NCBI GenBank assembly: GCA_947651225.1
Contig: CANSYK010000012.1
Location: 1-64,000 of the forward strand
Origin: an uncultured bacterium
GTDB lineage: Bacteria > Bacillota > Clostridia > Lachnospirales > Lachnospiraceae
Length of the DNA stretch: 64,000 bases
Direction of reading: 5' to 3'
Shown here: positions 48,886 through 58,770 of the stretch, in pieces
How positions within the stretch are numbered: the stretch's first letter is position 1
How the letters are laid out: each line of letters starts with the position of its first letter
Made by a program: the position numbers and the translations under genes
Notes under the pieces: generated by a model
What the model saw: the letters and a program-made list of their open reading frames with translations, nothing else
Database searches by the model: none
What the model was told of the DNA's origin: nothing

Positions 48886-49659
48886 TTATTGAGGTTCTTT
48901 CGTTGATTCCTCTTTTGTTTTTTCTTTTTTGTTATTTTTCTTTTTTTTCGACTTTTTTTCACTATTTAAAATAATCCTATCACCCTCTTGAAAATTTTTC
49001 ATATCAATCGTCCCTTTAAGGCCTTTCTCTGTTGCTGTTTTTAGCACACTGGAAAGCGCTGACATTTCATCATCATACATCTCCTTTTTTCCAAGCATAA
49101 TATCAATATTGCCAGAATACAGCACAACATCTCCATCAGAAACATGGATTCTTTTGGCTGGTATCTGATAATGGCTGATCAGCTGTGACAAGTTCATAAT
49201 AGTCGCAAACAGGGAGTTGTCTTTTACATCAAACGCCTCCCCTACTGCAAATGCCACAAAATTAATTCCTGTAACAACTGGGACTCCTTCTTTCTTTTCC
49301 TGCATACTCTGCAGAACAACCCCATCTCTGTCAAAATAAATATACTGCCCCATATAGTTGATACAGCCGCTGATCGTCTTGTCATAGACATGCAGCTTCA
49401 CTGTATGGAGATTCTCACAGCTCACCTCAATATCCTCCACAAAGGGAAGCTTATTTATCCCAAAAAACCTGTTATATAGAGAAAAAAACAAAAGATTATC
49501 CGAATATTTTCTGGTAAAAACCGAATTTTTAATCTCTTCTTCTGAATAGATCTCTGTCCCCTCCACCTTTACCGTGTCAATCTTCAGCCCAAAAAAGATA
49601 AAACAGGCAACTCCCAGTATTATCGCAATAATAAATAAAAATTTCTTAAGCCAACGCAT
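48886..49659 (-). CDS. ftsQ: Cell division protein FtsQ/DivIB
   Basis: The 257-residue bitopic protein has one membrane segment (FLFIIAIILGVACFIFFGL), a POTRA domain starting IDTVKVEGTEIYSEEEI, and the beta domain. It ends in a lysine-rich tail of about 30 residues (KKSKKKKNNKKEKTKEES) outside the cell. It links FtsL/FtsB-type proteins and the septal synthase. It starts 14 bases after the ftsW stop. Length and order are typical; the very basic tail is unusual but seen in some Clostridia. Confidence 0.9.
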   Translation of the reverse strand: MRWLKKFLFIIAIILGVACFIFFGLKIDTVKVEGTEIYSEEEIKNSVFTRKYSDNLLFFSLYNRFFGINKLPFVEDIEVSCENLHTVKLHVYDKTISGCINYMGQYIYFDRDGVVLQSMQEKKEGVPVVTGINFVAFAVGEAFDVKDNSLFATIMNLSQLISHYQIPAKRIHVSDGDVVLYSGNIDIMLGKKEMYDDEMSALSSVLKTATEKGLKGTIDMKNFQEGDRIILNSEKKSKKKKNNKKEKTKEESTKEPQ

Positions 49660-49673
49660 ACTTATGTATTCCT

Positions 49674-50945
49674 CTATTTTTGTTTAATCTGACGCGAAAC
49701 GCCAAGTACAAGTCCCATCTCCACCATAATAATAATTGCAGAAGTTCCTCCATAACTAACTAAGGGCAGCGGAATTCCAGTAGAAGGCATCGAATTTGTA
49801 ACCACAGCAATATTGATAATTACCTGGATTGCAAGTTGTATCATAACACCAACACAAAGCATTGTTCCAAATAAATCCGGTGCATGGCATGCCACTACCA
49901 CGATGCGCCAGAACAATGCCAGAAATGCCAGGATCACAAGAAACGCTCCTACTACACCAAGTTCCTCACAAATTACTGAAAAAATCATATCATTATATGC
50001 CTCTGGAATAAATCCCAATTTCTGCATACTTTGGCCAAGTCCTTTTCCAAAAAGGCCACCAGATGAAATCGCATAAAGACCCTGCCGGATCTGAAACGCT
50101 TTGGGATGATTTTCCACATCCAGCCATATCATAACACGCTCGATTCGAAATCCCTCTCCCAAAAGCAGCACTGCCGCAAGCCCGGCGCCTGCTGCAAGAA
50201 TGATAAGCAAAAAATAACCTTTCTTTTTACTTGCCACAAAACACATCCCAAAGGTAATCCCGGAAACGATAATTGCCGAACTTAAGTTTTCCAACAGAAT
50301 CAGCCCAATTAACGGAGACATATAAATAAGAATCCTGATAAATCCGGCAATGCTGTCCAAATCCCTTCTCCGCTGATACACCGCATAGGCAATAAATAAA
50401 ATTGCCGCAATCTTTGAAATCTCAGAAGGCTGGAACTGCAGGCTGCCAATCTTTAACCAACGCTTCGCACCATTATACTCTTCTCCAATTACAAGAACAA
50501 TCCCCTGTAAAAACATAGCCGCCACATACAAAACACTAATCAGCGTAATCTTTGTACGAAAAATATTCTGCATTAATACCTGATAATCAAACAAGGAAAC
50601 AACAAGCATCCCGAACGTTCCAAGAAGCAAACAGAATAACTGTGTTTTTACATAACGAAACGGATTATTTTTTAAGGCTGCAGTATATGCGCCTGCGCTG
50701 TAAATCATAACTACACCAAACAGTGCAATTCCAATGGTAAGAAAAAACAATACAAAATCATATTGACGCGTATATGTCATCCTTTTTGTTGGTCTGTTAT
50801 CCGAGTATCGGCGTCCACTATCGGAATATTTTCGTTCCGTATCCGAATATCGGCGCCCACTATTCGGGTATTGGCGTTCCGCATCTGAATATCTGCGGTT
50901 TTTCTTTGTAGAAGAACCACGGTAAGCATATTCTGATCGTTCCAT
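49674..50945 (-). CDS. ftsW: Peptidoglycan polymerase FtsW/SpoVE type
   Basis: A SEDS-family glycosyltransferase with ten predicted membrane segments: FVLFFLTIGIALFGVVMIYSAG, then the family motifs GSLQFQPSEISKIA near 180, GLYAISSGGLFGKGLGQS near 290, and STGIPLPLVSYGGTSAII near 385. It polymerises lipid II at the septum with its class B PBP partner. Before the first membrane segment are about 65 cytoplasmic residues with a repeat, RRYSD-x-ER-x-Y (three RRYSD copies), coded by tandem repeats near 50790-50900. The ATG at 50943-50945 has GGAGA upstream. Confidence 0.93.
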   Translation of the reverse strand: MERSEYAYRGSSTKKNRRYSDAERQYPNSGRRYSDTERKYSDSGRRYSDNRPTKRMTYTRQYDFVLFFLTIGIALFGVVMIYSAGAYTAALKNNPFRYVKTQLFCLLLGTFGMLVVSLFDYQVLMQNIFRTKITLISVLYVAAMFLQGIVLVIGEEYNGAKRWLKIGSLQFQPSEISKIAAILFIAYAVYQRRRDLDSIAGFIRILIYMSPLIGLILLENLSSAIIVSGITFGMCFVASKKKGYFLLIILAAGAGLAAVLLLGEGFRIERVMIWLDVENHPKAFQIRQGLYAISSGGLFGKGLGQSMQKLGFIPEAYNDMIFSVICEELGVVGAFLVILAFLALFWRIVVVACHAPDLFGTMLCVGVMIQLAIQVIINIAVVTNSMPSTGIPLPLVSYGGTSAIIIMVEMGLVLGVSRQIKQK

Positions 50946-50986
50946 ATATTCTCCATTTCTGCGCATATCACTGCATCAGACCTTTC

Positions 50987-52342
50987 TTATTTTAATCCCC
51001 TTACATATTCTTTAAAAAGCGTTCCACGTTCCTCATAACTTTTAAACATATCCCAGCTTGCACAGGCAGGGGAAAGTAAAACGGCATCACCCAGTTCTGC
51101 CTGTTTACTTCCTGCCCTGACAGCTTCCTCTAAACTATCTGCCATAATAATATTGGTAAATCCTTTCTTCCTTGCCGTCTCTGCAATCACATCCTTTGTC
51201 TCACCAATCAGCACCAGACATTTTACCTTTCCCGCAAAAGAAGCAATCCATTCCTCATAAGAAGATTTTTTATCGTAGCCGCCTCCAATCACAACGGTAG
51301 GCGATACCATTGCCTCTACTGCTTTAATGGCAGCGTCGGGATTTGTCCCTTTAGAATCATTATAGTATTTAACACCATTGAACTCACGGACAAACTCAAT
51401 GCGGTGTTCTACAGCATGAAATTCCCGTACCGCCTTTCTGATACAGTCAACTGGCACTCCTGCATGCATAGCAATAGCAACTGCTGCCATCACATTTTCA
51501 TAATTGTGTTTTCCCAAAAGTTCCATATCATGAATCCCGCAAATTGGAATCCTTTCCGTATCACAATATATAATCTGTTCCTCTTCTAACCAGATTCCCC
51601 GTTCTAATATATGATTACTGCTGAACCAAAATACGTCCGCAGGCAAATCTGCCGCAATTTTTTGCAGATAAGCATCTTCATAATTTAAAATGCATATCTG
51701 CTCCTTTGTCTGATTTTTTGCAATATTTGCCTTCGCCTCCACATAACACTCCATTGTATGATGCCGGTTCAAATGATCCGGCGTAATATTTAAAATCGCA
51801 CTAATCTGTGGACAAAACCTTTGTACCGTCTCCAACTGAAAACTGCTAAGTTCCGCAACCGTAACCGAATCCTCTTTCATAGAAAGAGAGTATTCCGTAT
51901 AAGGCATACCAATATTTCCCACAACAAAAACGCTGTCAAAATATGTTTTCATAATTTCACCTGTCAGCGCTGTTGTTGTTGTCTTGCCATTCGTTCCTGT
52001 AATCGCAAATACTTTCCCTTTTCCACACAGCCAGGCAAGTTCAACCTCACCCCAAACTGGAACCTTCCGCTCCTCAAATTCTATTACAAATGGAAGGTCT
52101 GTCGGAACTCCAGGACTTAACACGACAATCTGGATTTTATCCATCACCTCTTGTGGAAGTTCCCCTAAAATCAGACTAAATTTTAATCCCTCCGGCAGCT
52201 TCTTCTGAATCGTTTCGTATTCCAACTCCGCATTACTGTCAAATAAAATAATCTCTGCCTGCATTTTATCCAGAAGCTTTACCGCCGCAATTCCACTGAT
52301 TCCCGTTCCCACCACTAAAAAAGTCTTGTCCCTTAGTTCCAT
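50987..52342 (-). CDS. murD: UDP-N-acetylmuramoylalanine-D-glutamate ligase MurD
   Basis: The 451-residue ligase adds D-Glu to UDP-MurNAc-L-Ala. N-terminal domain FLVVGTGISGIAAVKLL; ATP P-loop AITGTNGKTTTTALTGEIM near 112; Mur motifs LNITPDHLNRHHTMECY near 184, VEHRIEFV near 302 and YYNDSKGTNPDAAIKA near 315; C-terminal LLSPACASWDMF near 425. The ATG at 52340-52342 follows GAGGTG. It lies between mraY and ftsW as usual. Confidence 0.96.
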   Translation of the reverse strand: MELRDKTFLVVGTGISGIAAVKLLDKMQAEIILFDSNAELEYETIQKKLPEGLKFSLILGELPQEVMDKIQIVVLSPGVPTDLPFVIEFEERKVPVWGEVELAWLCGKGKVFAITGTNGKTTTTALTGEIMKTYFDSVFVVGNIGMPYTEYSLSMKEDSVTVAELSSFQLETVQRFCPQISAILNITPDHLNRHHTMECYVEAKANIAKNQTKEQICILNYEDAYLQKIAADLPADVFWFSSNHILERGIWLEEEQIIYCDTERIPICGIHDMELLGKHNYENVMAAVAIAMHAGVPVDCIRKAVREFHAVEHRIEFVREFNGVKYYNDSKGTNPDAAIKAVEAMVSPTVVIGGGYDKKSSYEEWIASFAGKVKCLVLIGETKDVIAETARKKGFTNIIMADSLEEAVRAGSKQAELGDAVLLSPACASWDMFKSYEERGTLFKEYVRGLK

Positions 52343-52397
52343 TTTTACACCTCGTCTTTCTCCATTTTGGATGCTCTTGTAGCCTTCTCTCCAATCC

Positions 52398-53372
52398 TTA
52401 TAACCCAGCAAGCGCTACCAGGCACATCAATGCCGTTATTATCGCAAACACTGTAACAATTCTCATTTCCGACCATCCACACTGCTCAAAATGATGATGA
52501 ATCGGCGCCATTTTAAAAATACGTTTTCCATGGCTTATTTTATAATATCCCACCTGAAGCATTACAGAAAGCACTTCAATCAGATAGACCAGCCCGACAA
52601 TTACAATAAAAACCGGAAGCTTCAAAACGAGCGCAGCCGAAGAAACAAAACCGCCCAGTGCCAGCGAACCAGTATCTCCCATAAAAACCCTTGCCGGATA
52701 GACATTATATACCAAAAATCCCATCAATGCCCCTGCCACCGCCGAAGTGATAACAGAAAGCCCACTGTTTGTTCCAATTGCCACCACCGTAAAAAATACA
52801 GCAACTAGCAATGTCACACTAGAAGCTAATCCATCCAGGCCATCTGTAAAATTAGTCCCATTGACTGTACCAAGCATAACCAGAAAGGCAAAAACCACAA
52901 ACATCCAGGGCGGCATCTCTATATAAAACCCATTTCGCATCCCTCCAGTAAATGGAATTAAAATCTCAGGTTCTAACTCTAAAACCTGCAGATAATAAAC
53001 AGTAAAAACCGCTGATATAATAAGCTGCAAAGAAAATTTCTGCCATGCTGTCAGCCCAAGGGAACGCTTCATTACAATTTTAATATAATCGTCTAAAAAA
53101 CCAATCACCCCAAAACCTACTGTCGCAAAAAGCACCAGCAGTGTTTCCTTATGGCCATCCATATAAAAAAGTGTTGTGAATACAACAGACAACAGAATAA
53201 TCACGCCGCCCATTGTCGGGGTTCCCGCCTTTTTCTGGTGGCTTTTAGGACCATCTTCTCTGACGTACTGTCCAAATTTCAACATTCTAAGAAAAGGAAT
53301 GATAATCGGACACAAAATAACACTAATGGAAAATGCAACCACAACAGGTATCAATGTGTTTAAATATTTCAT
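52398..53372 (-). CDS. mraY: Phospho-N-acetylmuramoyl-pentapeptide transferase MraY
   Basis: The 324-residue, ten-helix enzyme makes lipid I. Signatures: KKAGTPTMGGVIIL near 46, FLDDYIKI near 93, NGTNFTDGLDGLASS near 170, GDTGSLALGG near 225 and APIHHHFEQCGW near 288. The ATG at 53370-53372 follows GGAG by 9 bases; the TTG at 53387 is less likely. The 116-base gap to the upstream PBP gene holds no gene. Confidence 0.96.
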   Translation of the reverse strand: MKYLNTLIPVVVAFSISVILCPIIIPFLRMLKFGQYVREDGPKSHQKKAGTPTMGGVIILLSVVFTTLFYMDGHKETLLVLFATVGFGVIGFLDDYIKIVMKRSLGLTAWQKFSLQLIISAVFTVYYLQVLELEPEILIPFTGGMRNGFYIEMPPWMFVVFAFLVMLGTVNGTNFTDGLDGLASSVTLLVAVFFTVVAIGTNSGLSVITSAVAGALMGFLVYNVYPARVFMGDTGSLALGGFVSSAALVLKLPVFIVIVGLVYLIEVLSVMLQVGYYKISHGKRIFKMAPIHHHFEQCGWSEMRIVTVFAIITALMCLVALAGL

Positions 53373-53488
53373 CCGAACGCTCTCCAATCCGTAACTGCCT
53401 TTTCTATGGCAATTACTCCAGTCCTTCCTAAATCACATACTGTACCATTGTAATGCAACCTTCCATGGAAATCAACCACCACCTCAAT

Positions 53489-55225
53489 TCAGTTTGCCTC
53501 TTTTTTCTTCTGAGGTTCGACACCAAGATATGGTAAAGCATCATCTAAAAGTTCCGAAATAACCGGAGCCGCAATTTGCCCTCCATAATAAATCCCTTCT
53601 GGCTCATCAATCAACACAATTGCAAGAACTATTGGGTTATCAGCTGGCGCAAATCCAAGTGTGGAAGCAATATATTTGTTACTGCTTCGCGGCAGCTTTT
53701 CCGAAGTTCCTGTCTTTGCTCCAACCTCATATCCAGACACAGCGGCTTTTGAACCAGAACCTTCTGATACGACGGAAGCCAAAATCTTTTTCATGTTCTC
53801 TGAAGTTTCTTTCGAGACAACATTCTCTTCTTCCTTATAGCTTAACTTTTTTACAACTGTTTTGTCGGCACTTTCTAACTTTACCCCAAAATGAGGCGTT
53901 ATCAGCCTGCCACCATTAATAACGGCACTTACCGTAGTCAAAAGGCGAAGCGGTGTAAGCTGGAAGGACTGCCCAAAAGTCATTGTAGCCAATTCTACTG
54001 CCCCGACATTTTCCTTCTGATGCATAATTGTAGCCGCTTCTCCTGGAACATCTACCCCTGTCTTTTCCAGAACCCTAAGCTTTTTCAAATACTCAAACAT
54101 CCCATCTACACCAAGGCGTGCCCCAACCTCCATAAATACCGGATTACAGGAATTCTGCACCCCTTGTACAAAGGTTTCTGCCCCATGGCCTGCTGTCTTA
54201 TGGCAGCGGATTTTACGGTCCTCTACAACTTTATAACCCGGACAGCTAAAAGTATCCGTCAACTTTACCACATTTGCTTCCAATGCGGAAGTTGCTGTAA
54301 TCACCTTGAACGTAGAACCCGGCTCATAAGTATCACTGACACAGGCATTTCGCCACATCTGATTTAAAAGTTCCTGTTTCTTTTTTTCACTCACTTCCTT
54401 TTTTAAATCCAGTTCAAATGGGTTATTCAAATCAAATTCCGGTGCATTGACCATTGCGTAGATTTCTCCATTCTGTGGATTCATCATAATGACACGTACA
54501 TTTTTCGCATTTTTTGCCTCCATCACCTTTTCTGCTGCCTGCTGCGCAAACTTCTGTAAATTCACATCCAGGCTGCAGTACAGATCATCTCCCGCCACTG
54601 GCTCAATCCTGTCTTCTGTCGCACCATCAATCTCAATCCCTCTTGCATTTGTTGTCGTCAAAATACTCCCATCCTGCCCCGACAGGTTTTCATCATATTT
54701 CACCTCCAGACCTAAAATCCCCTGATTATCCCCACCTGCAAATCCTATTACTTTAGAGGCAAGCTCATTATACGGATAATATCTCTTGTAATCCTCATCC
54801 ACCATTACCCCATCTAGATTCATTTCACGAATCTGATCTGATATTTCCTTTTCCACATTTGTCTTAATCTTTTCACGGGAAGTCTGCTTTTCCACACGTT
54901 CCCGCACCTTTTTTTCATCAAGCTCCAGTAAGTCCGACAGAACACAGACTACCTTTTCTTCGTCCGTAATCTGATTATGTATTACCGATATAGTAGACAC
55001 CGGTTTATTTCCTGCAATCTCAACACCATTCCTGTCATATATTTTCCCACGTTCCGCCTTGATTGCACGCTCTCTTTGCTGTACCTGCTTTGCCTTTTTA
55101 CCGTAATAATCCGCTTTTGCAAGCATCAGATAGGACAGCCTTCCCGTCAAAAGAAGCGTTAACAGACATATAACGGCAAAGGAGAAGAAAATCCTTTGCC
55201 GTTGTGCTGTTTTACAATTTCTCAT
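53489..55225 (-). CDS. Class B penicillin-binding protein, SpoVD/PBP2-type (downstream copy)
   Basis: The 578-residue transpeptidase has an N-terminal membrane anchor (IFFSFAVICLLTLLLTGRLSY), a dimerisation domain (RAIKAERGKIYDRNGVEIA) and the catalytic domain: SxxK in YEPGSTFKVITA near 303, SxN as NSCNP near 356, KTG in VGAKTGTSEK near 505. It starts at the ATG 55223-55225, 9 bases after GGAGG. No PASTA domain is present. Two such transpeptidases are adjacent here, presumably one for vegetative division and one for sporulation or a specialised role; which is which cannot be decided from sequence. Confidence 0.9.
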   Translation of the reverse strand: MRNCKTAQRQRIFFSFAVICLLTLLLTGRLSYLMLAKADYYGKKAKQVQQRERAIKAERGKIYDRNGVEIAGNKPVSTISVIHNQITDEEKVVCVLSDLLELDEKKVRERVEKQTSREKIKTNVEKEISDQIREMNLDGVMVDEDYKRYYPYNELASKVIGFAGGDNQGILGLEVKYDENLSGQDGSILTTTNARGIEIDGATEDRIEPVAGDDLYCSLDVNLQKFAQQAAEKVMEAKNAKNVRVIMMNPQNGEIYAMVNAPEFDLNNPFELDLKKEVSEKKKQELLNQMWRNACVSDTYEPGSTFKVITATSALEANVVKLTDTFSCPGYKVVEDRKIRCHKTAGHGAETFVQGVQNSCNPVFMEVGARLGVDGMFEYLKKLRVLEKTGVDVPGEAATIMHQKENVGAVELATMTFGQSFQLTPLRLLTTVSAVINGGRLITPHFGVKLESADKTVVKKLSYKEEENVVSKETSENMKKILASVVSEGSGSKAAVSGYEVGAKTGTSEKLPRSSNKYIASTLGFAPADNPIVLAIVLIDEPEGIYYGGQIAAPVISELLDDALPYLGVEPQKKKEAN

Positions 55226-55321
55226 TTCGTTCTGCCTCCGCAAAAAGTTCTTACTCAATCCTTATTTTGCAAAAACAAAACTTATTCCAATAACTTTTAA
55301 GAATGAACAAATTGGCCAAAA

Positions 55322-57268
55322 TTAGTCCTGGCCTTCTTCGGAATCACTTTCAGCAACATTGTACTCTTTGTTGCTAAAGCCTCCCTTTGGAACCTCCTTT
55401 GTCGACGGAATCTTAATATCGGTAGCTTTTGTCTTATCTTTCTTTTTTGTATCATCACTCTGATAAATCCCAAGTAACGGCAGAACTTCTTTCATAATCT
55501 GGCTGGAAAACTGAGTCGCATAAATACTATGTGCCTGATCGTCTACATTTGGCTCGTCAATAATAACATAAACCACAACCTCCGGCTTGTCTATCGGTGT
55601 AAAGCCAGCAAAGGAAACCAGATAATTTCCTCTTCCCGTCGGATGCTTTTCTGCTGTACCCGTCTTTCCTCCAATCTGATAGCCAGGTACGCTTGCCGGG
55701 TTAGCCGTTCCTTTTTCTACTGTCTGATACAGATAATCACGGATTTTTTCGCTGGTCCCCTCTGTAATCACTTTGCGTACCAGCGCATTTTCTTTGGAAG
55801 AAACCAACGCACCTGAAGCATTGGTAATCTCTTTTACAACATGAGGCTCATAATAATTACCACCATTAATCACAGCCGAAAAAGCTGCGGCAAGCTGAAT
55901 CATCGTTACAGTCTGCCCCTGTCCAAAACTGGAAGTCGCAAGCTCTACTGAACGCATTCTGTCTTTGGAAAACACACCGCCTGCGCCTTCTCCTGGCAAA
56001 TCAATCCCCGTTTTCTGTCCAAAACCAAAATCGCTGACATACTCCACAAACTTTGTCCTGCCCAATTTTGCACCAAGCTGCATCATCACATCATTGCATG
56101 ATTCCATTAGCGACTGGCAGATATTAATCATTTGATGCCCGCCCGCTGCGTAAGAAACACATTTAATCTGTACTCCATTAACCTTCTGAAACCCATCACA
56201 ATAATACAGCTTATTTGGATTCGTCACCCCTTCATCCAGACAAGCCGCTACGGTAATCGGCTTAAATGTAGAACCCGGTTCAAATGCATCACTAATACAA
56301 AAATTTCTCCACAGCTTATTGAGTTCTTCTGACTTTTTCTTATCGGACATTTTTTCAATCTCTTCTTCTGAATATAAAACCGATAAATCCCTTGGATTAT
56401 TCAAATCATATTCTGGATAGGAAGACATTGCATAAATCTCCCCGTTTTGCGGATTCATAATAATACAGCCCATATTTAAAGAACCAATTTTTTTCTGGAA
56501 CTCATTCATCTGACGCTCTAAAATCCCCTGAACATTCGCATCAATTGTTGTAACAATATTATTTCCATTCAATGGATTTTTGATGGTTTCCACCAATTCT
56601 AACTCGGAATTAAAATAGCCATACCTGCGTCCATTGGTTCCCGAAAGCTGACTGTTATACTGATTCTCAATCCCCCAGATTCCAATATCTTCCGAAGAAC
56701 AGAATCCAATAATTTTACTTGCAACAGTCGAATAAGGATAATACCTCTCATACCTCTCTTCAAAGATTACCCCTTTTATATTTTTCTTTTTATCCTTTTT
56801 CACAAGTTCTTCAAATTCCGTGACCTGATCCTTATCTAACCCTTTAAAATCCTGCATCAGATAATACTGCAACTCCGACTGCTCCTCTAATATCTTTTTT
56901 AACGTTTTTTCCGAAATCCCAAATACTTTCTTCAAGGCTGCCGAAGTAGCCTCTATATATTCATCCTGTGTTGCAATCAGAACCGGGTCTATAGCAAGGT
57001 CATACACCTTTCTGCTGGCTGCCAGCTTATTGCCATTCCGGTCTGTAATGTCACCTCTTTTATACTTAATCTCATTGCTCCGGTAACTCTGCTGCGCTAA
57101 GACCTTTTTTTCTGCCTCTGTTCCCTTTGCCTTTCCAAGATAAACAACCCTTATGAGCAGTCCGCCGATAAAAACCATCACAAACAGAAAAACAATCAAA
57201 ATCCTGCCAAACAGTTTTCTGGTGCCAACCTTATTAAATTTTCTGGTATCTACCGCTTTTCTGCCCAT
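55322..57268 (-). CDS. Class B penicillin-binding protein, FtsI/PBP2B-type (upstream copy)
   Basis: The 648-residue transpeptidase has an N-terminal anchor (RILIVFLFVMVFIGGLLIRVVYL), a dimerisation domain (EIKYKRGDITDRNGNKLA), and the catalytic motifs SxxK in FEPGSTFKPITV near 335, SxN as ESCND near 393 and KTG in IGGKTGTAEK near 545. A lysine- and acid-rich tail of about 60 residues follows. It lies directly after ftsL, the usual place for ftsI/pbpB, and pairs with FtsW. It is longer than its downstream paralogue mainly through that tail. Confidence 0.9.
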   Translation of the reverse strand: MGRKAVDTRKFNKVGTRKLFGRILIVFLFVMVFIGGLLIRVVYLGKAKGTEAEKKVLAQQSYRSNEIKYKRGDITDRNGNKLAASRKVYDLAIDPVLIATQDEYIEATSAALKKVFGISEKTLKKILEEQSELQYYLMQDFKGLDKDQVTEFEELVKKDKKKNIKGVIFEERYERYYPYSTVASKIIGFCSSEDIGIWGIENQYNSQLSGTNGRRYGYFNSELELVETIKNPLNGNNIVTTIDANVQGILERQMNEFQKKIGSLNMGCIIMNPQNGEIYAMSSYPEYDLNNPRDLSVLYSEEEIEKMSDKKKSEELNKLWRNFCISDAFEPGSTFKPITVAACLDEGVTNPNKLYYCDGFQKVNGVQIKCVSYAAGGHQMINICQSLMESCNDVMMQLGAKLGRTKFVEYVSDFGFGQKTGIDLPGEGAGGVFSKDRMRSVELATSSFGQGQTVTMIQLAAAFSAVINGGNYYEPHVVKEITNASGALVSSKENALVRKVITEGTSEKIRDYLYQTVEKGTANPASVPGYQIGGKTGTAEKHPTGRGNYLVSFAGFTPIDKPEVVVYVIIDEPNVDDQAHSIYATQFSSQIMKEVLPLLGIYQSDDTKKKDKTKATDIKIPSTKEVPKGGFSNKEYNVAESDSEEGQD

Positions 57269-57280
57269 ATCGTTTACCCC

Positions 57281-57796
57281 TTAGTCATCTGCACCTGGTA
57301 TATCCGCATATTGCTTTACCATATCACTCTTTTTACTGTTGTATTTATAAATCTGATTCTTTTCTGCCTGTACCATTTTTAACTTCTTCGTCGCTTTTTT
57401 ATAAATTTCAGCTAAATCAACAGAAGATATAATCTTTTCATATTCTATATCATTATCTTCTTTCTGTTGTGAAATTTCTGATTGCAGACTGACAATCTGA
57501 CTTTTCATATTTCTCACCTCATATTGTGTAGAAAGATAAGAAAAGCCGCAGATTGTAACCGCAGATAACATAGCTGTCAAAAAAACAAACGCTTTTCCGC
57601 TAATTCCCGGCATACGGGCAGGCTTTCGCACCGGATACCGCCGCGGCTCCGGCCGTTCTTGTATCCTTTCCCGCCTTTTAGGCGCTGCGCTTTCTTTGCG
57701 CACGGTATTTCCATCTACATAGGAATGCGCATAATAGCCAGAGGACTGCCTTGTCTGTCTTCTCTCTCTGCCATCATTCTTCCAGTCAGTAGCCAT
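57281..57796 (-). CDS. ftsL: FtsL-like septum protein
   Basis: The 171-residue bitopic protein has an Arg-rich cytoplasmic N-terminus of about 65 residues and one membrane segment (GKAFVFLTAMLSAVTICGFSYL). A leucine-zipper-like coiled coil follows (VRNMKSQIVSLQSEISQQK...). Position between rsmH and the PBP, and topology, identify FtsL, which is poorly conserved in sequence. The ATG at 57794-57796 follows AAGGAG by 8 bases; it begins 23 bases after rsmH. Confidence 0.8.
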   Translation of the reverse strand: MATDWKNDGRERRQTRQSSGYYAHSYVDGNTVRKESAAPKRRERIQERPEPRRYPVRKPARMPGISGKAFVFLTAMLSAVTICGFSYLSTQYEVRNMKSQIVSLQSEISQQKEDNDIEYEKIISSVDLAEIYKKATKKLKMVQAEKNQIYKYNSKKSDMVKQYADIPGADD

Positions 57797-57819
57797 ACTG
57801 TCAACTCCTTCCATTTCTT

Positions 57820-58755
57820 TTAAATATGCTCAAATACTCTTAATTTCGCACTTTTCGAACGTGGATTCTCCTCTATCTCTTTTTCTGACGGCAAAATCGG
57901 TTTTCGGGTAATCTGCTTCCCCAAAGACTTTTTTCCACAGACACATACCGGAAAATCCGGTGGACAGGTGCACGGAAACTGCGCCTGCCGAAATGCCTGT
58001 TTTACAATTCTGTCCTCCAAAGAATGAAAGGTAATAATACAAAGCCTTCCTCCCGTATTTAGCAAATCAATCATTTCACTGATGCTGTTTTCCAATACCT
58101 CCAGTTCATGGTTGACTTCAATCCGTATTGCCTGAAATGTTCTTTTAGCGGGATGCCCGCCTCTCTTTTTTACTTTCATCGGAATCGAGTAGCTGACAAT
58201 TTCAGCAAGCCTTCCAGTTGTACGAATCGGTTCCTTTTTTCTCTCAATTACAATATTCTTTGCAATATTCTTTGCAAACTTATCCTCTCCATAATCACGG
58301 ATAATATGAAACAATTCCTGCTCTGTATATTCATTTACAACATCTGCTGCTGTAAGTTCTGCCCGGTTGTCCATCCTCATATCAAGCGGCGCATCCATAC
58401 GATAGGAAAATCCTCTTTCCCCTGTATCCAGCTGAAAAGAGGATACCCCCAAATCCAGTGTAATGCCATCCACTTTTTCTATCCCAAGGCTGTGTACAAC
58501 CTCTGCCGTCCGCATATAATTGCTTCGTACAATGGATACTTTCTCCCCATACTCCGCCAGCCGCTCTCTGCTGACGGCAATCGCATCTTCATCCTGGTCA
58601 ATCCCTATAAAACGGCCATGTTTTCCAAGTTCAGAACACACTGCACTTCCATGCCCGGCACCGCCAAGTGTCCCATCTACGTAAATGCCATTCTCTTTGA
58701 CCGCAAGGTTCGCAATCACTTCCTCTAACAGTACTGATTTGTGATTAAATTCCAT
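57820..58755 (-). CDS. rsmH: 16S rRNA (cytosine-1402-N4)-methyltransferase RsmH
   Basis: The 311-residue methylase modifies C1402 in the ribosomal P site. Motifs: [13 protein letters not shown] at the start, [17 protein letters not shown] near 25 (SAM loop), [11 protein letters not shown] near 100, [17 protein letters not shown] near 115, [15 protein letters not shown] near 205 and [12 protein letters not shown] near 240. The ATG at 58753-58755 is chosen over a GTG two codons upstream. It follows mraZ closely, the standard order. Confidence 0.97.
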   Translation of the reverse strand: MEFNHKSVLLEEVIANLAVKENGIYVDGTLGGAGHGSAVCSELGKHGRFIGIDQDEDAIAVSRERLAEYGEKVSIVRSNYMRTAEVVHSLGIEKVDGITLDLGVSSFQLDTGERGFSYRMDAPLDMRMDNRAELTAADVVNEYTEQELFHIIRDYGEDKFAKNIAKNIVIERKKEPIRTTGRLAEIVSYSIPMKVKKRGGHPAKRTFQAIRIEVNHELEVLENSISEMIDLLNTGGRLCIITFHSLEDRIVKQAFRQAQFPCTCPPDFPVCVCGKKSLGKQITRKPILPSEKEIEENPRSKSAKLRVFEHI

Positions 58756-58770
58756 TTTCACACCACTCTT

